Assembly: GCA_002049455.2 (NCBI GenBank)
Contig: KV918903.1
Span: 122,444-186,443, forward strand
DNA length: 64,000 bases
Direction of reading: 5' to 3'
Source: Porphyra umbilicalis
Taxonomy: Eukaryota > Rhodophyta > Bangiophyceae > Bangiales > Bangiaceae
A program made the translations under genes and the position numbers. The notes beneath the pieces are model-generated. The model was given only the letters and a program-made list of their open reading frames with translations. It searched no databases and was not told where the DNA came from. How positions within the stretch are numbered: position 1 is the stretch's first letter; the number at the start of each line of letters is the position of its first letter. This document shows positions 52,551 to 62,847 of the stretch, in pieces.

Positions 52551-52736
52551 AGAATTCCCCCCCCAATCCGCCATCGACCCGGCCGGAATCAGCCAAACCT
52601 GGCGTTTCTGGGCGCCGCCCTCAGCGCTGGGCACCATGGGGAGGAGAACTAACTAGATTCCTTCCGAGGCGGGATGGCGCACCGCCACCACCTCGAGGAA
52701 GGTTGAGTTGCCTTCCTTCCCTGCTGCTCCCTCAAA
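52551..52736 (-). other. G1 leader, right part, with degenerate PBS
   Basis: Continues the G1 leader after Copia-B (CCATCGACCCGGCCGGAATC). The PBS position 52,718-52,731 reads TCCCTGCTGCTCCC on plus, 5 bp from the LTR, matching 11 of 14 bases of the G1' site. Confidence 0.7.
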
Positions 52737-53464
52737 TGTGACAACACACTCCGCCCACCCCACCCAGTTGGGGGAAGGGCGAGCCAAACCGTGTCGCCGG
52801 GTAGTCCTGTCGCGGAATACCCGCCCCGGAAGAAAAACCCGAACAGCACACACGCACGGCGTCGACCGGGGGAAGGCGCCCCGAGCGACAAACACGAGTT
52901 GTGTGACCAAAAGTTTACTTGCCCGCGTCGAAAGCCTCGAGGCGACACTCGCGGCTCACCCTCTTATCCCATCCGCTCCTCTCGGACCCTCGTAAAACCC
53001 TCCTCAGACACCCTCGAAGGACCCTCGGAAAACCCTCCTCAGACACCCTCAATGGACCCTCGGAGAACCCTCCTCAGACACCCTCAAATGACCCACGAAA
53101 AACCCTCCTCTCAGGGCCCACGGGGCCCAAAATCCGGATGACGACCGAGGTCTCGAATACCGCCTTGAGTAGAGGCGGGGGAAGGGTGCTACGTGACACC
53201 CTCGTGGCTCGCCGGGGTGAGGGGCGCGGAGTATTATCAGCCGGTAATCCAAGTCGGGCTGACACAATCTTAAGCCCTTAAGTATGGGCCCGCTCGAGGG
53301 GGTTAGGGATCCCAGGGACGTATTGGGATTGCGGTTGTGGTTGGTGACCCGCGAGGCGATCACGAGTGGGTCGCCAGCAGAACATTTTGAAATAAGCGGT
53401 AGTGGGGCATATTTCCGGGGAATCTGGTTCCCCGAGTGTGGGGGCCATTTGACGGACCGTCACA
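52737..53464 (-). repeat. G1 5' LTR
   Basis: 728 bp, TGTGACAACACACTC...GTCACA, with the 35-bp tandem array at 52,984-53,117. Next to the PBS side of the element, hence the 5' LTR. Confidence 0.9.
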
Positions 53465-53537
53465 CATACCTGGTTTCTTGAATTTTGCTTTTCACAGCAA
53501 CAAGGCTTACAGTGGCGATGAGCATGACATTACAACA
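53465..53537 (-). repeat. Copia-C 5' LTR, right part
   Basis: CATACCTGGTTTCTTGAATT through GAGCATGACATTACAACA matches the end of the Copia-1 LTR, starting exactly where the left part stopped at 30,452. It proves that G1 is an insertion into this LTR. Confidence 0.9.
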
Positions 53538-54049
53538 ATATGCTGCCGAGAGCAAACACTGAAGAGCTTTGGGTGAACAGCCTTGTCGAGAGCAATGCCC
53601 GAAGCTTGCTTTGTGTTGGCTCTGGGGCAAGATTACGTCAGATACTCCCTGGCCTTCAGAACAGGATGCTCTCAAAGTGCACACATATCCTTAGAACGAG
53701 GGACTTCCTCTTCGTTTCAGAGGTGGAAGTCTGCATTCGTGTCCTCAGGGATTTGAGGGCATGTCAGCGTCGGAAGGGTCGCGATGACGCTCAAAGCGAA
53801 TAGAGTAACGTGGCTGAGAAGGACTGTCCTGCCACAGGGGTCACTGGGCCCGGAGGGAGCCTGCCCCCATGCCTCCCCCGTCCGCCTCGAGTAGCGCGCG
53901 GCGACCGCGCGCAGCGACTTGCGGAGCTCGAAGCGCCCCCGATGAACCGCGAATGGACGTGCCTGGGCGCCAGCTTCTGTTGCGCCGGCGCGTCATCGGT
54001 TGCTGACGCCATCAACCGGTGCGGTTTTAGACGCCTATTCGCGCGGCCA
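53538..54049. repeat. Flank of the nest with dispersed repeat R, copy 2 (53,650-53,990)
   Basis: 53,650-53,990 matches 24,010-24,365 on the same strand. 53,538-53,649 is unremarkable. No ORF with a recognisable domain. Confidence 0.65.
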
Positions 54050-54651
54050 TTGATCCCTGGGTGCCGGGGTTACCTTGAAAGCGACGGCGGCGCCGGAGAC
54101 GCGGCACCTGGTGGGGGGTCGCGACGCCAGCCGCGAGACGGCGACGCGGGGACATGGAAGACGGTGCAAACCGCGCCGCCCGATACGAGACACCGGGAAA
54201 GCGTACCTGACCAGCCGTCGGGCGCCACGCAGGCGCCACGGGGGGCCGGGTTGGCGCGCCCGACAGGGCGCGAAAGGCGACGGCTGACCGGGCGCCACGC
54301 GGCCGTTGCAGCGTGTTGCGCGTAGGACGGTTTCCCCATCTCGTCTTGTCATGATCGCTTCGAGCGACTTGACATGCATGAAGATATTCATCTGCATTGG
54401 TTGGTGACGGCCCGGGTCAATTCCCATTTCGGGATTTTTGGCCTGGGCGACGGTTCTCGGCCATTCAGCACGAAGGGCGATGACGGTGGGAGGTACTGTT
54501 GTCGCCGGCAAGTGAACCGTGTCTTCATGTCTTGGCGTTTCGATCGGCCCGACTTCCCGGACCTCGAGTCCCATAGCGGGTGTCGCGCGAGCGGCCCGGA
54601 CAGCCGTGACTTCCCTCCTCCTGAGGAAACCCCCCTGATTGTTGTACTGCA
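54050..54651 (+). repeat. G2a 5' LTR (start approximate)
   Basis: Diverged homologue of 62,848-63,497. The right end ...GTTGTACTGCA is clear. The left end is too decayed to place better than about 54,020-54,060. It includes the family landmarks GACTTGACATGCATG and CTGCATTGGTTGGTGACGGC. Confidence 0.8.
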
Positions 54652-54653
54652 TT

Positions 54654-54671
54654 TGGCGTTCTGGGTGAGAC
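54654..54671 (+). promoter_or_regulatory. G2a primer-binding site
   Basis: TGGCGTTCTGGGTGAGAC begins 2 bp after the LTR. The better-kept G2b site at 63,500 reads TGGCGCTCCGGTTGAGAC. The TGGCGC start suggests a tRNA ending in GCGCCA. Confidence 0.65.
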
Positions 54672-54858
54672 CCGCTGTACACGCACGCGGGGCGTGTCGC
54701 GGATCGACACCTCTTTCGGAACCAAAAGTCGGGGGTCCCTCGTTGGTTGTATTGTGGTGCGGTGACAGAGGACATCCGTTCGATACGCGGGCCCCGCTTT
54801 CATGGCTCTCGGATCTTCCTCATCTTCCCCGCTTGACTAGGGTAATTCTCCGTTTGAA

Positions 54859-57030
54859 ATGCCCGCCATTTGCCGGGTGACGGACGTGCCACTGGCGGGA
54901 GACGTCGGGCCAACACCAGCGTTGGGCGCCGTGGCCCTCGTTGGGGGTGGAAGGGCGGTCCCGGTTGGCGGCGGCTGTACGGTGGCGGGTGAGTCGAACT
55001 CCCCGACCGAGGATCCCGGCCGCACGCCGACCACCGGTCCTCGTCCTCCTCCCGGCGCGGGACGGACACCTACGCTGGCGGAGGCCCAGCGTTGGGGCGT
55101 GGGGGCTCACCACTCGACGATGGATGGGCAGTGCCTAGGAGGGGCGCCGCCCTTTGGCCCACTCCGCGTGGAGGGGGTGGGCAGCTTGGCGGGTACATGG
55201 GCCGGCGGGACTCCCGCCGGCCTGGCGATGATCCGACCGACGGATTCGCTGCCGCTGGAGGAGGACAAGCGACAGCGCTTGGAGCTTCAGAGAGCTTTCG
55301 GAGTCACCTTGAGAGCTGGGACAGGGACACAGTGGCACCGAGCCACCCGGGACCACTAGTCACTCGACGCACCGTCGATGGTGGGTGGGGCAAGGCCCAG
55401 CCTACACGGGGTCGGTGGGCTCGCGCCCTCAGGGGTGCCGCTGCCGGCGGCCGACACGGGGCGCCTGGTCCACCTCGCTCAGGTGTTCCGAGACGCAGCA
55501 GAGAAGGCGTGGACCGCAGCATCGGACGGGACCTCGGTCCCGGCGCGTAGCGCAGCAATCGACATTGCTCTGGCAGTGGCCCAGGGGCCATTCCCAGCTT
55601 CAGCGGGTGCGAGCTCGCCGGCACCACCGGGACCCGGCTCAAGTGCGTCCTCTGGGCGCCCTCAAGCGGAGGACCGCGGCGCAATGGCGCCCACTCTGAC
55701 GGTGGTCGCCAGCCGCACGGCTCGCCCGATGCGGTTGCAGTTGCAGAGGCCCGCCGAGCGTAGGCGCCCTACGGAGGTCGCGACGCTAGGAAACCGCCGG
55801 CGGCGGCTTTTGCGACGCGAGGCGTCACCCCCGTCCTCAAGGGCCCCCTCGTCGACTGAGAGCGAGCCGACTTCGTCGGGCTCATCTTCCGAGTCAAGTG
55901 GGACGGACTCAACAGATAGCCGCGCCTGCTCGACCTCTTCCTCGGCCACCGGCAGCGACCCTGGACCAACTTGCTGCCGACGACGGGCGCGTGCGGTCGA
56001 CACGCGTCCGCGGCGCGCCCTGGTGCAAGAGGCGCTGCGCGTCTTCCGGTGGGAGCAGCGGGATGACACCGTAGTCGACCCTGGTTTGAGGGGCCCCTGT
56101 CGCCAGAACAGTACCGGCTCGCGCAGCGAGGGGGCCGCCTGCACCTCCCGCGAGGCAACTCCATCAGCGGCATCCGCGCGGACGACAAGGCCTTGATGCA
56201 CACCTCGCGGCAGTGTGCAAAAACATCCCGCTGGGGTTGATGGCGTTCCTTGGGAACTGCCAGACGGCATGCGACGGCAGTGGCCTGAACGACAGGACGG
56301 CAGTGCCACTGCTGCAGTACTTTGATACAAAGGAGGAACTCGGAGTGTTCAAGCGCGCACGAACGGCCATGCCTTACGGCAGCTCACGTACAAGCGCGCG
56401 GTCCGCGCCTTGCTCAACGAGTACCCCGACGGGAACGACCAGATGGACCCCCTTCAGGCGTTTATGCAAGTGTCCCAGGAAAAGTGGGAGGACGAGCACG
56501 AGTTTGCTATCCGTATCCTCGATGCTAACCGCGCCTTAAGCTCGGTCTTGCAAGAGTCCGAGCTGAAGAGTATCTTACTCAAGGGCGTCGGGCGGGAGGT
56601 CCGGGCCCTGGGCCGAGCCTCTAACACCCAGGGCCGGACCTTCCCCAAGCTACGCAGGTTGCTGGCCAAGACAGGAGCAGCCACCCGCGAGGCCCGGGAG
56701 GTCAAACTCCAGGCCACGCCCAAGGGGGGCACCTCCCGGTCGGCCGGCGGCGAAGAACGGGAGCCCCTTTGGGCCTGGCCGGTGGCGTCCGTCGCCCTTC
56801 CAGTTAGAGCCGCGTCGGCCGCGGCGGTTCTGGCCGTCACGGATTACGAAGCCGAGGCGAAACGGGCCGAGTGGGCCGCGGTTCTAGCCGCGGAGGCAAG
56901 GCCTGTTGGAAAAAGCCCCCCGGACGACGTCCTGATTCTTTCGGTGGATGGTCCGCCGCAAGAGTTACGCTGGAAACAGCAGGCCGCGTGGGGCGGGTGG
57001 GCAGAGCTGTACCCCGTCCAGACGGGGTAG
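54859..57030 (+). pseudogene. G2a Gag
   Basis: ATG 54,859 (MPAICRVTDVPLAGDVGPTP) opens a Gly/Pro-rich N-terminus. TAG at 55,357-55,359 interrupts, and the same frame continues to 56,196 with a Ser/Thr/Asp-rich stretch (STESEPTSSGSSSESSGTDS). A frameshifted piece (56,213-56,400: LGLMAFLGNCQTACDGSG) leads to the capsid-like segment in the original frame (56,410-57,030), with DPLQAFMQVSQEKWEDEHEF and ALSSVLQESELKSILLKGVG. The ending at TAG 57,028-57,030 is probably also a mutation, because the zinc knuckle lies downstream. Confidence 0.75.
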
Positions 57031-57204
57031 GGCCGTGGGCTCGGCACCCTGACGCCAGACACCCGGGTGTTCCCGCGTGCGGGCACCGTTATCCCACACT
57101 CGTACCGCCCTCAGCGGTATCCCTCTGGCGCGGCCCCCCCTCCATGCGGCGGGGCATCGAGCGGCGCGCCCAGGTCGGGCCCCCCACCCCGGCGGCGGGA
57201 GGCC

Positions 57205-57246
57205 TGCTCGTTCTGTGGCCACCTGGGGCACTTGGCGTGAGAGTGC
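57205..57246 (+). pseudogene. G2a Gag CCHC zinc knuckle
   Basis: Reads CSFCGHLGHLA-stop-EC: C-x2-C-x4-H-x4-C with TGA (57,238-57,240) where knuckles normally have Arg (CGA to TGA). All zinc ligands are present. Surrounding sequence 57,031-57,204 and 57,247-57,712 is Gag-protease linker in broken frames. Confidence 0.7.
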
Positions 57247-57712
57247 TCAGCCCATTCCCCCGAAGTGCGGGCCAACGGACGCGGTCTGCGCAAAGCCAAT
57301 GCGGCGCAACGAAACGGGCGGGTACCCGCGCGTGCCGTCCTCTGGGCACGGGACCATTCGTCGCGCCCCTGCCGCCGGCCGTGACCACCAATGCGTCCGG
57401 CCCGCCCGGCACGGCCGCCTTCGTCCACGCCATGGAAGCGGATTACCGAGTGGACCCGAAAGCCGCGGGCTTAGAGAGGGAAAGTTCCTCCGAGGAGTGG
57501 GCCGCGGGCGCTGACGATTCGGATTGCGGAAAAGGCCACGCTTGCCACGGCCAGTGAAGCGCGTAAGTGGCAGCCAGTTTAGTGGGCTACCCACGGACAT
57601 CCTCCGTCTCAAGGCGCACCGGCACTGTAACGTTAAGGCGACCTGCCTGTGACAGGTCCGCAAGCGGCGGGCCGCGGCGGGATTTCCGCCAGAGCTCGCC
57701 TTCTGCCCCCCC

Positions 57713-58546
57713 ATGCTGGCACGGCCGGAAGGGGGCAACAGTGCCGCGGTGGAGGCGCCAGACCGCCCCTTCGCTCCGGCGGCGCCGGTCGCCACCGAGG
57801 CCGCCCCTCCACCCCAGGCGGTCGCCGCGTTGGTACTGGCCCTTGGCCACTCCGACCTCCGACCTTGGGGCGGCGGGGATGGCATCCCAGCAGAAGCACC
57901 CGCCGATCTGGCACGGATCGAAAGGGGACTCCGACCACGCCTCTGTGGGCGCGCCTGGCGCGAATGGACCCGCTTTCGGCGCCACGCCGTCGCCGTCGCG
58001 GACTCCGCGGAGAAGCCGGGCAAGCCTCCCGGGGGCGGAGAAGTGCTGCTTTTCAGCCAGCACAACTACCGCATCAGGGCATCACTTGGCTTGGACAAGC
58101 TGTCCCTAGTCGCGTTCGGCGTCGTCGTGGACCCAGGAGCGGGCCTTAACCTGGTCCGCCGGAACGCCCTCTCCCTTGACTGCCTCCGCCAGGTGGTCCT
58201 TTTCAAGAAGGAAGAACAGGTACGTCTCCGGGACGCCAACAACGCGCGGTTACGCACTAGCGGCGACGTCAAGCTGTGGCTCCAGACGGGCGCCGGGATC
58301 GTCCCTGTGCCCCTCCTCGTCGTCGACAACCTGTCGGTCCCAGGTATCTTGGGCTGCACGTTCATCGACTGCAGCGCGCACGCCATCCTGCCCCAGTATC
58401 TGTCCATCCGTTGGACGGTCGGTTCCGTTACGGCAATCTTGCGGGGACCATTGGATGATGCAGAGCGCTCAATGAGCGTCTCCCGCGTCCTCCATGCGAC
58501 ACTCAAGACGCGGCTCCCGCCGTCTGCGGCCTCGGTCGAGTGGTAA
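57713..58546 (+). CDS. G2a retropepsin-type protease (277 aa ORF)
   Basis: An N-terminal linker, then a retroviral-type aspartic protease from about residue 120: FGVVVDPGAGLNLVRRNALS (catalytic D-P-G-A; D-S/T-G-A is usual). The flap region and PLLVVDNLSVPGILGCTFID (the conserved second hydrophobic-hydrophobic-Gly motif) follow. Ends at TAA 58,544-58,546. The fold markers are intact although the element is dead. Confidence 0.75.
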   Translation: MLARPEGGNSAAVEAPDRPFAPAAPVATEAAPPPQAVAALVLALGHSDLRPWGGGDGIPAEAPADLARIERGLRPRLCGRAWREWTRFRRHAVAVADSAEKPGKPPGGGEVLLFSQHNYRIRASLGLDKLSLVAFGVVVDPGAGLNLVRRNALSLDCLRQVVLFKKEEQVRLRDANNARLRTSGDVKLWLQTGAGIVPVPLLVVDNLSVPGILGCTFIDCSAHAILPQYLSIRWTVGSVTAILRGPLDDAERSMSVSRVLHATLKTRLPPSAASVEW

Positions 58547-59374
58547 CGAACCATGGGAGGGGGCCTGGGCCAGGTACTTGGCGCCTCACGCCTGTTCAAA
58601 ATACATGGTGTCACCATCGCCAACGGCGTAAACGACATCGTGCTAAGGCTATCCTTCCCGGTCATCGTGACAAAGTTCGGCGGAGCGAAAAGACCAAGAC
58701 CGTCAGAGGATCAAGCAAGGTGACGACAGAAAATACCGTCCGCAGGACCATCCGGCTAACGCTGTGCCCTCTCCATCGTTCGATACTTCTGCCACTGGAT
58801 CGAACCCGACACTGTCGCACGACGACAAGACCAATGCGATGGACACGTTTTGTCCTAATGATGGGCTCGGGCCACCAGGCCCGCCGTAAACTTCAAGTGG
58901 GTCTCCTCCGAGCGACAGCTCAACTGAGTCGAACGCAACAGCGCGCAAGCACTCAGCGACCCCCACCAAATGAAAGAAGCGTCTTCAGAAAGCCGAAAGG
59001 ATGTGGGTGATCCACCCGTACAGCCGCCGCGTTCAGACCATTCTCTACTGTGGGACTTGTTTTCTCCTCTGACGTCGACTAACATACACGCCTAAGGAGG
59101 CACAACGGTCGCATGGTCTCCAAAAACGTTTGGACGGAGCGTTCCGCGGGCAATCACCAAAAACGGGAGCCCTGTTTTTGAGCATCATCATGTTCTTTAC
59201 GACCTACCGCCGCGCGTGCGACGCTGCTGGGCTGACGCACAGTCAAGCCCTTCCGCTCATGGTCTTTTGACTATCCGGCAACGCCAAGATGGCCTTCTCC
59301 GGCGCGCTTAACATCACCCTCGGACGTAAGTCTTTTGCCATCCGTACATACGGATATGCCGTCAACTGGCTCTC
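58547..59374 (+). other. Junction between G2a and the G3 relict
   Basis: 58,550-58,690 still looks like G2 pol linker (LGASRLFKIHGVTIANGVND in one frame). From about 58,700 the DNA is visibly less GC-rich. No complete ORF and no terminal repeats, so I cannot place the boundary exactly. Confidence 0.4.
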
Positions 59375-59812
59375 TTGAAGTACGCCATACACGAAACTAT
59401 TGCTAACGCCTACCAAGACATTATTACGATGAAACGACATGACAACGAGGCGCGCACGGGGTTTGGTCACCGCGTGGAGACGCAGGGCGATGTTATGAAC
59501 TGTTGGTATAACGTGCAAGACGTTAGGGACGTCTTCATAACGGGCCTCTCGGGCCTTGTGCAAGCGCACTTTCGGGTCTTGAATGACCAGTTCCCGAATC
59601 GGTCTCTATCAGAGACGGTGGCTACTGCGATGTTGTGCTGCAACGGCTCAAACAAGCTGCGCTTGCAGCTCAAGATGACTCGCCTCACGGCGATCAAAGT
59701 CGCTTACGCGACACAGGGCCAGCGGACGACTATGGAACGACCGTTCACGCCTATACGCACGCCGCAGCCCCCTCGGACTGCCGTCCCGCACGCCAACCGG
59801 GCTGACATCTGA
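59375..59812 (+). pseudogene. G3 Gag-like ORF (145 aa)
   Basis: MKYAIHETIANAYQDIITMK..., then NCWYNVQDVRDVFITGLSGL and LSETVATAMLCCNG. The helical pattern and position before a protease suggest capsid, but no zinc knuckle is seen and the assignment rests on context. Confidence 0.4.
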
Positions 59813-60138
59813 ACCAACTGTACGAAGCCGGGTCAGTTCGCTGCACGATGTGACGAGCCGTTTCGCCCTCGCGAACGTCGCGAACCGCCTGTAGGCGTTA
59901 ACGCCATGGAGGATGGTGATACCGAAGATGACGCAATCGAACATCAAGCCAAATAATAAGATGGCTCAAAACACGCCAAGGTCGGGTGCCCGCCTTAGTG
60001 TTGCCCGGCCAGAGGCAGAAGCGTGCAGTGACAAGGTTGTTGCGCCATGCAATACGGCAGTGAAAGATTCACGGTACGCGTGGCCCATGCAGGAGTGTAT
60101 GGCGGAGCTGCCGTTCTCTTCTAGACACATGCGCCGGT

Positions 60139-60396
60139 ATGAACATAGTGCGAACCAGTGTTTGCTCTACGAGCGGGATGGATTATGCTGAGAAGTTGAC
60201 CACGATCCCGCGCATCCGAAACGCAAACAGCAACTTTGTCGTGACGAAGTATGTCATACATTTGAACGTAGACACCGGAGGTGTGCGTATCTCTGACCGC
60301 TTCCTTGTTTTCGACAATTTGTCCGTCCCGTGCATCCTTGGCACCGAGTTCATGAAACAGAAAATCAACGCGATCTTGCCGCGTTCGCGCAAATAG
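60139..60396 (+). pseudogene. G3 protease fragment
   Basis: RISDRFLVFDNLSVPCILGT and EFMKQKINAILPRSRK parallel the G2a protease end (VVDNLSVPGILGCTF...HAILPQ). The catalytic Asp region should lie just upstream but is not readable in this frame. Confidence 0.65.
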
Positions 60397-60730
60397 TCTG
60401 GCACGAACCCATGCGTTGCACGGCGCGGCTGCCTCGGCCAACGCCGATCTTTGCTTGTCTAAACGACAGGACTTGGGACCGCCACTGGCAAGATCAACCC
60501 GCGAGGGTGCTGGCCTGCAAGCAGTTACGCGTCAACGGACACCAAGAGGAGTGGATCAAGGCGACATGTGACACCTCTGGTATGGACACCATCACACCGA
60601 ACGCTCGCATATGCCGACAAAAGTCACTGGCAGTTGCCCGCGGCCTTGCCATCGTCATACCCGACGAGCACCTCTTAGTCAGGTAGGCAACTTCGGCAAG
60701 GACCTTTTCATGGTTCGAAGGAAGTGAGCC

Positions 60731-61690
60731 TTGGGGCTCGCGGAACCAAATCAAGGGCTGATGTTATCCGCCGTCCTCTATAGCCAGACTGCAAAGGATG
60801 GAACCGATGCTTCATCGGCCGGCACTGGTCGTCACCATCTCGGGAACCTCGACCTCAGCGAGGGTCCCGAGTACCTGCACATGAAGATTTTCGACATGCC
60901 AAAGACACATTCGTCTACGTTGGACGGGACCCTTGTCGTCATCCCTGCTACGGAGCACGATATCGAGACTCATCCAGACGCTCTGCCCACACGGGCACAA
61001 CCCTACCTGACAAGGTCGTTGAAAAGGCAGATCATCTCGGACCAAACAAACAGAATGTTGAAACCCAACGTCATTGCACCTAGCCACAGGGCTCGGGCCA
61101 CCCCTGTGGTCGAAGTGCCGAAACAGAACGACAAATCCCGATTCTGCGTCGACTATCGTCGGCTGAACAACATCACCAAGAAGAATGCTCATCACTTGCA
61201 CCAAATGGGGGACTACGTTGACTCCTTGGCAGATGCTCAAGTATTCACATCTCTCGAATACACCACAAGAAAGTGACAAGGGCCCTTGAGCAAGGAAGAT
61301 CCAGAGAACTCGGCGCTCACAACAAACTGTGGTTTATACCACTGAACGCGCCTGCAACCTTTCAGTGTGCGTTGGATATTATCCTCTCGGGCTTAAAGTG
61401 GCAGATGTGGCTCGTCTACTGAGACGATGTAATCATCTTCTCCACGAACGCAGAACAACACGTCAAAGACGCTCAGACGGTTCTGCACCGCCTCCGCGAA
61501 GCCGGGGAAACAATGAACTTGGAAACGTGCATATGACTCTCCGACGAAGTCGAGTACCTTGAGTACATTTTCCACCCAGGGCAACTGCACGTGCATAACA
61601 AGGACGTGGATGCTCTGGCGCACGCCTGGTTCCGAACGACAAAGACCCAGCTGAAAAGCTTCTTGGGCATGTGTGACGTCTATTGACATT
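60731..61690 (+). pseudogene. G3 reverse transcriptase
   Basis: First part open to 61,276: PVVEVPKQNDKSRFCVDYRR, NAHHLHQMGDYVDSLADAQV. The SLDL Asp reads Glu (SLEY). The second part, in shifted frames, has NAPATFQ and the active site VY-stop-DDVIIFS (TGA within YxDD), then VEYLEYIFHPGQLHVHNKDV and QLKSFLGMCDVY-stop. Clearly gypsy RT, inactive. Confidence 0.85.
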
Positions 61691-61815
61691 TCGCCAAGGA
61701 CTTTTCCAAACCAGCGAAGACCCTGAAGGCCCTGACTAGGTCCGAGATCCCACCCGGTCTACCGCAGACTACGGACGCAGCCGTCGCCGCATCTGAAGAC
61801 CTTCGGAACGCACCA

Positions 61816-62163
61816 TTGTGCCCACCGGTACTGGCATTGTCAGAGGACAATCGGAAGCTCACTGTTGATGTGGACGCGTGCGCCGATCATGTCGGGAGTA
61901 CCCTCCTCATGTCAAAACCGGGTGAAATGCTTCATCTTGTCGGATACTGGAGCGGAAGACTCACTGTTACAGAGCACAATTACTCCACAATGGACTGCGA
62001 ACGCCTTGTCTTCGTGTGGGCTGTCCTCAAGTTGAGCCACTTCCTTGACTGGCAACGGTTCCCCATCCGAGAGGATCACCAAGCATCAAGCTCGATCTAT
62101 GTCACGACCGATTCAAGCAGACGCTTGACGAGATGGCGCCTTCGCCTCTCCGAATGTACATAG
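61816..62163 (+). pseudogene. G3 RNase H fragment
   Basis: LTVDVDACADHVGSTLLMSK and SGRLTVTEHNYSTMDCERLV fit gypsy RNase H (first Asp, and the YST-x-x-E-x-L-type helix reading MDCERL). It ends at TAG 62,161-62,163. Confidence 0.75.
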
Positions 62164-62449
62164 GACATGCTTTACGAACGAGGTGCGTCGCACCACTTTC
62201 CTGACGTCCTGTCGCGTTCCCTCACGTTGGCACTGTCAGAAAGTATACACGATGATATAGCTTGCCTGGCATTGGCCCAGAGTGGCGTTTGACAACGTGG
62301 TCAAAGCCGAGATAAAAGACGACTACTGTGTCGAGATGTCCAACAAAGTGTAAAATGGAACGAAGAATGCATTCTCCCGTCATGAGCAACACGCTGTGTA
62401 TCGCACGACGCCGGACGGCAACCAATTGGTGAAACCAAAATCATTGCGC

Positions 62450-62847
62450 GAACGCGTCTTGACCCTCGCGCACCACGCAGCCGTGGCATCCCATCCCGGT
62501 ATGAACCGGATGTATTGCACGATGCGAAAGGCATATTACTGACCTATGGTGGTGACAGACATTCACACGACCATCACGAAGTGAACAGCTTGTGCTCAGA
62601 ACCGCCTGGCCTGACGGCGAAACAACACGCCCATGACGCTGATCCCTGCAACGGAGCCCCTTACGGAACTCTCCGTCAAAATCGTCGGGCCCGTGCCGGC
62701 CTCCAAGAAAGGCACAGGCTGCATCTTGGTCCTCACCGACCGCTTCGCCAAGCTCACTAAGTGTGCAGCCTTACAAAGAATTACGGCCATGTCAGTGGCG
62801 TCAGCAATCATCGACGCGTGGGTGTCCGCCTACGGGCCTTCGGAGCG
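62450..62847 (+). pseudogene. G3 integrase fragment
   Basis: H2C2 region: TLAHHAAVASHPGMNRMYCT, then stops, then CAQNRL. The core start is ELSVKIVGPVPASKKGTGCI (first Asp reads Lys-Ile-Val-Gly), VLTDRFAKLTKCAALQRITA, AIIDAWVSAYGPSE. The G2b LTR follows directly. The second Asp and the Glu are lost. Confidence 0.8.

Larger units (their letters stand above)
30453..53464 (-). mobile_element. G1: 23-kb Ty3/gypsy element with nested insertions
   Basis: LTRs of 727 and 728 bp share perfect TGTGAC/GTCACA ends. Flanks are AATAC (30,448-30,452) and CATAC (53,465-53,469), a 5-bp target duplication with one change, and the Copia-C LTR sequence resumes on the right. Without Copia-2 and Copia-B the element is about 10.5 kb. 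On the minus strand it runs LTR, PBS, leader, gag with CCHC, protease, RT, RNase H, integrase, chromodomain, then about 3.1 kb of antisense ORFs, polypurine tract and LTR. Confidence 0.9.
25256..53537 (-). mobile_element. Copia-C: copia element split by a 23-kb gypsy insertion
   Basis: Same family as Copia-1. 3' LTR 25,256-25,800, interior to 29,975, 5' LTR in two pieces (29,976-30,452 and 53,465-53,537). Removing the gypsy leaves about 5.27 kb, close to the 5.37 kb of Copia-1. The outer flanks AGATG (25,251) and ATATG (53,538) agree at four of five bases, a plausible decayed target duplication. It is the oldest layer of the nest. Confidence 0.9.
54050..58546 (+). mobile_element. G2a: gypsy element of the G2 family (LTR, gag, protease)
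   Basis: An LTR ends at 54,651 and is followed by a PBS, leader, Gag and protease on plus. RT and later domains of the same element are not evident: after 58,546 the sequence passes into the G3 relict. The leader (54,652-54,858) matches 63,498-63,703 of G2b. Confidence 0.8.
59375..62847 (+). mobile_element. G3: decayed, AT-richer gypsy relict, truncated at both ends
   Basis: Gag-like, protease, RT, RNase H and integrase follow in gypsy order on plus, with several stops and frameshifts per kilobase. Base composition is lower in GC than all neighbours. No LTR is identifiable. The 3' side is cut inside the integrase by the G2b LTR at 62,848. Confidence 0.8.

Noticed and set aside
54035-54775. 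246-codon minus ORF across the G2a LTR
   Set aside because: Crosses LTR, PBS and leader, and is not kept in the other LTR copies.
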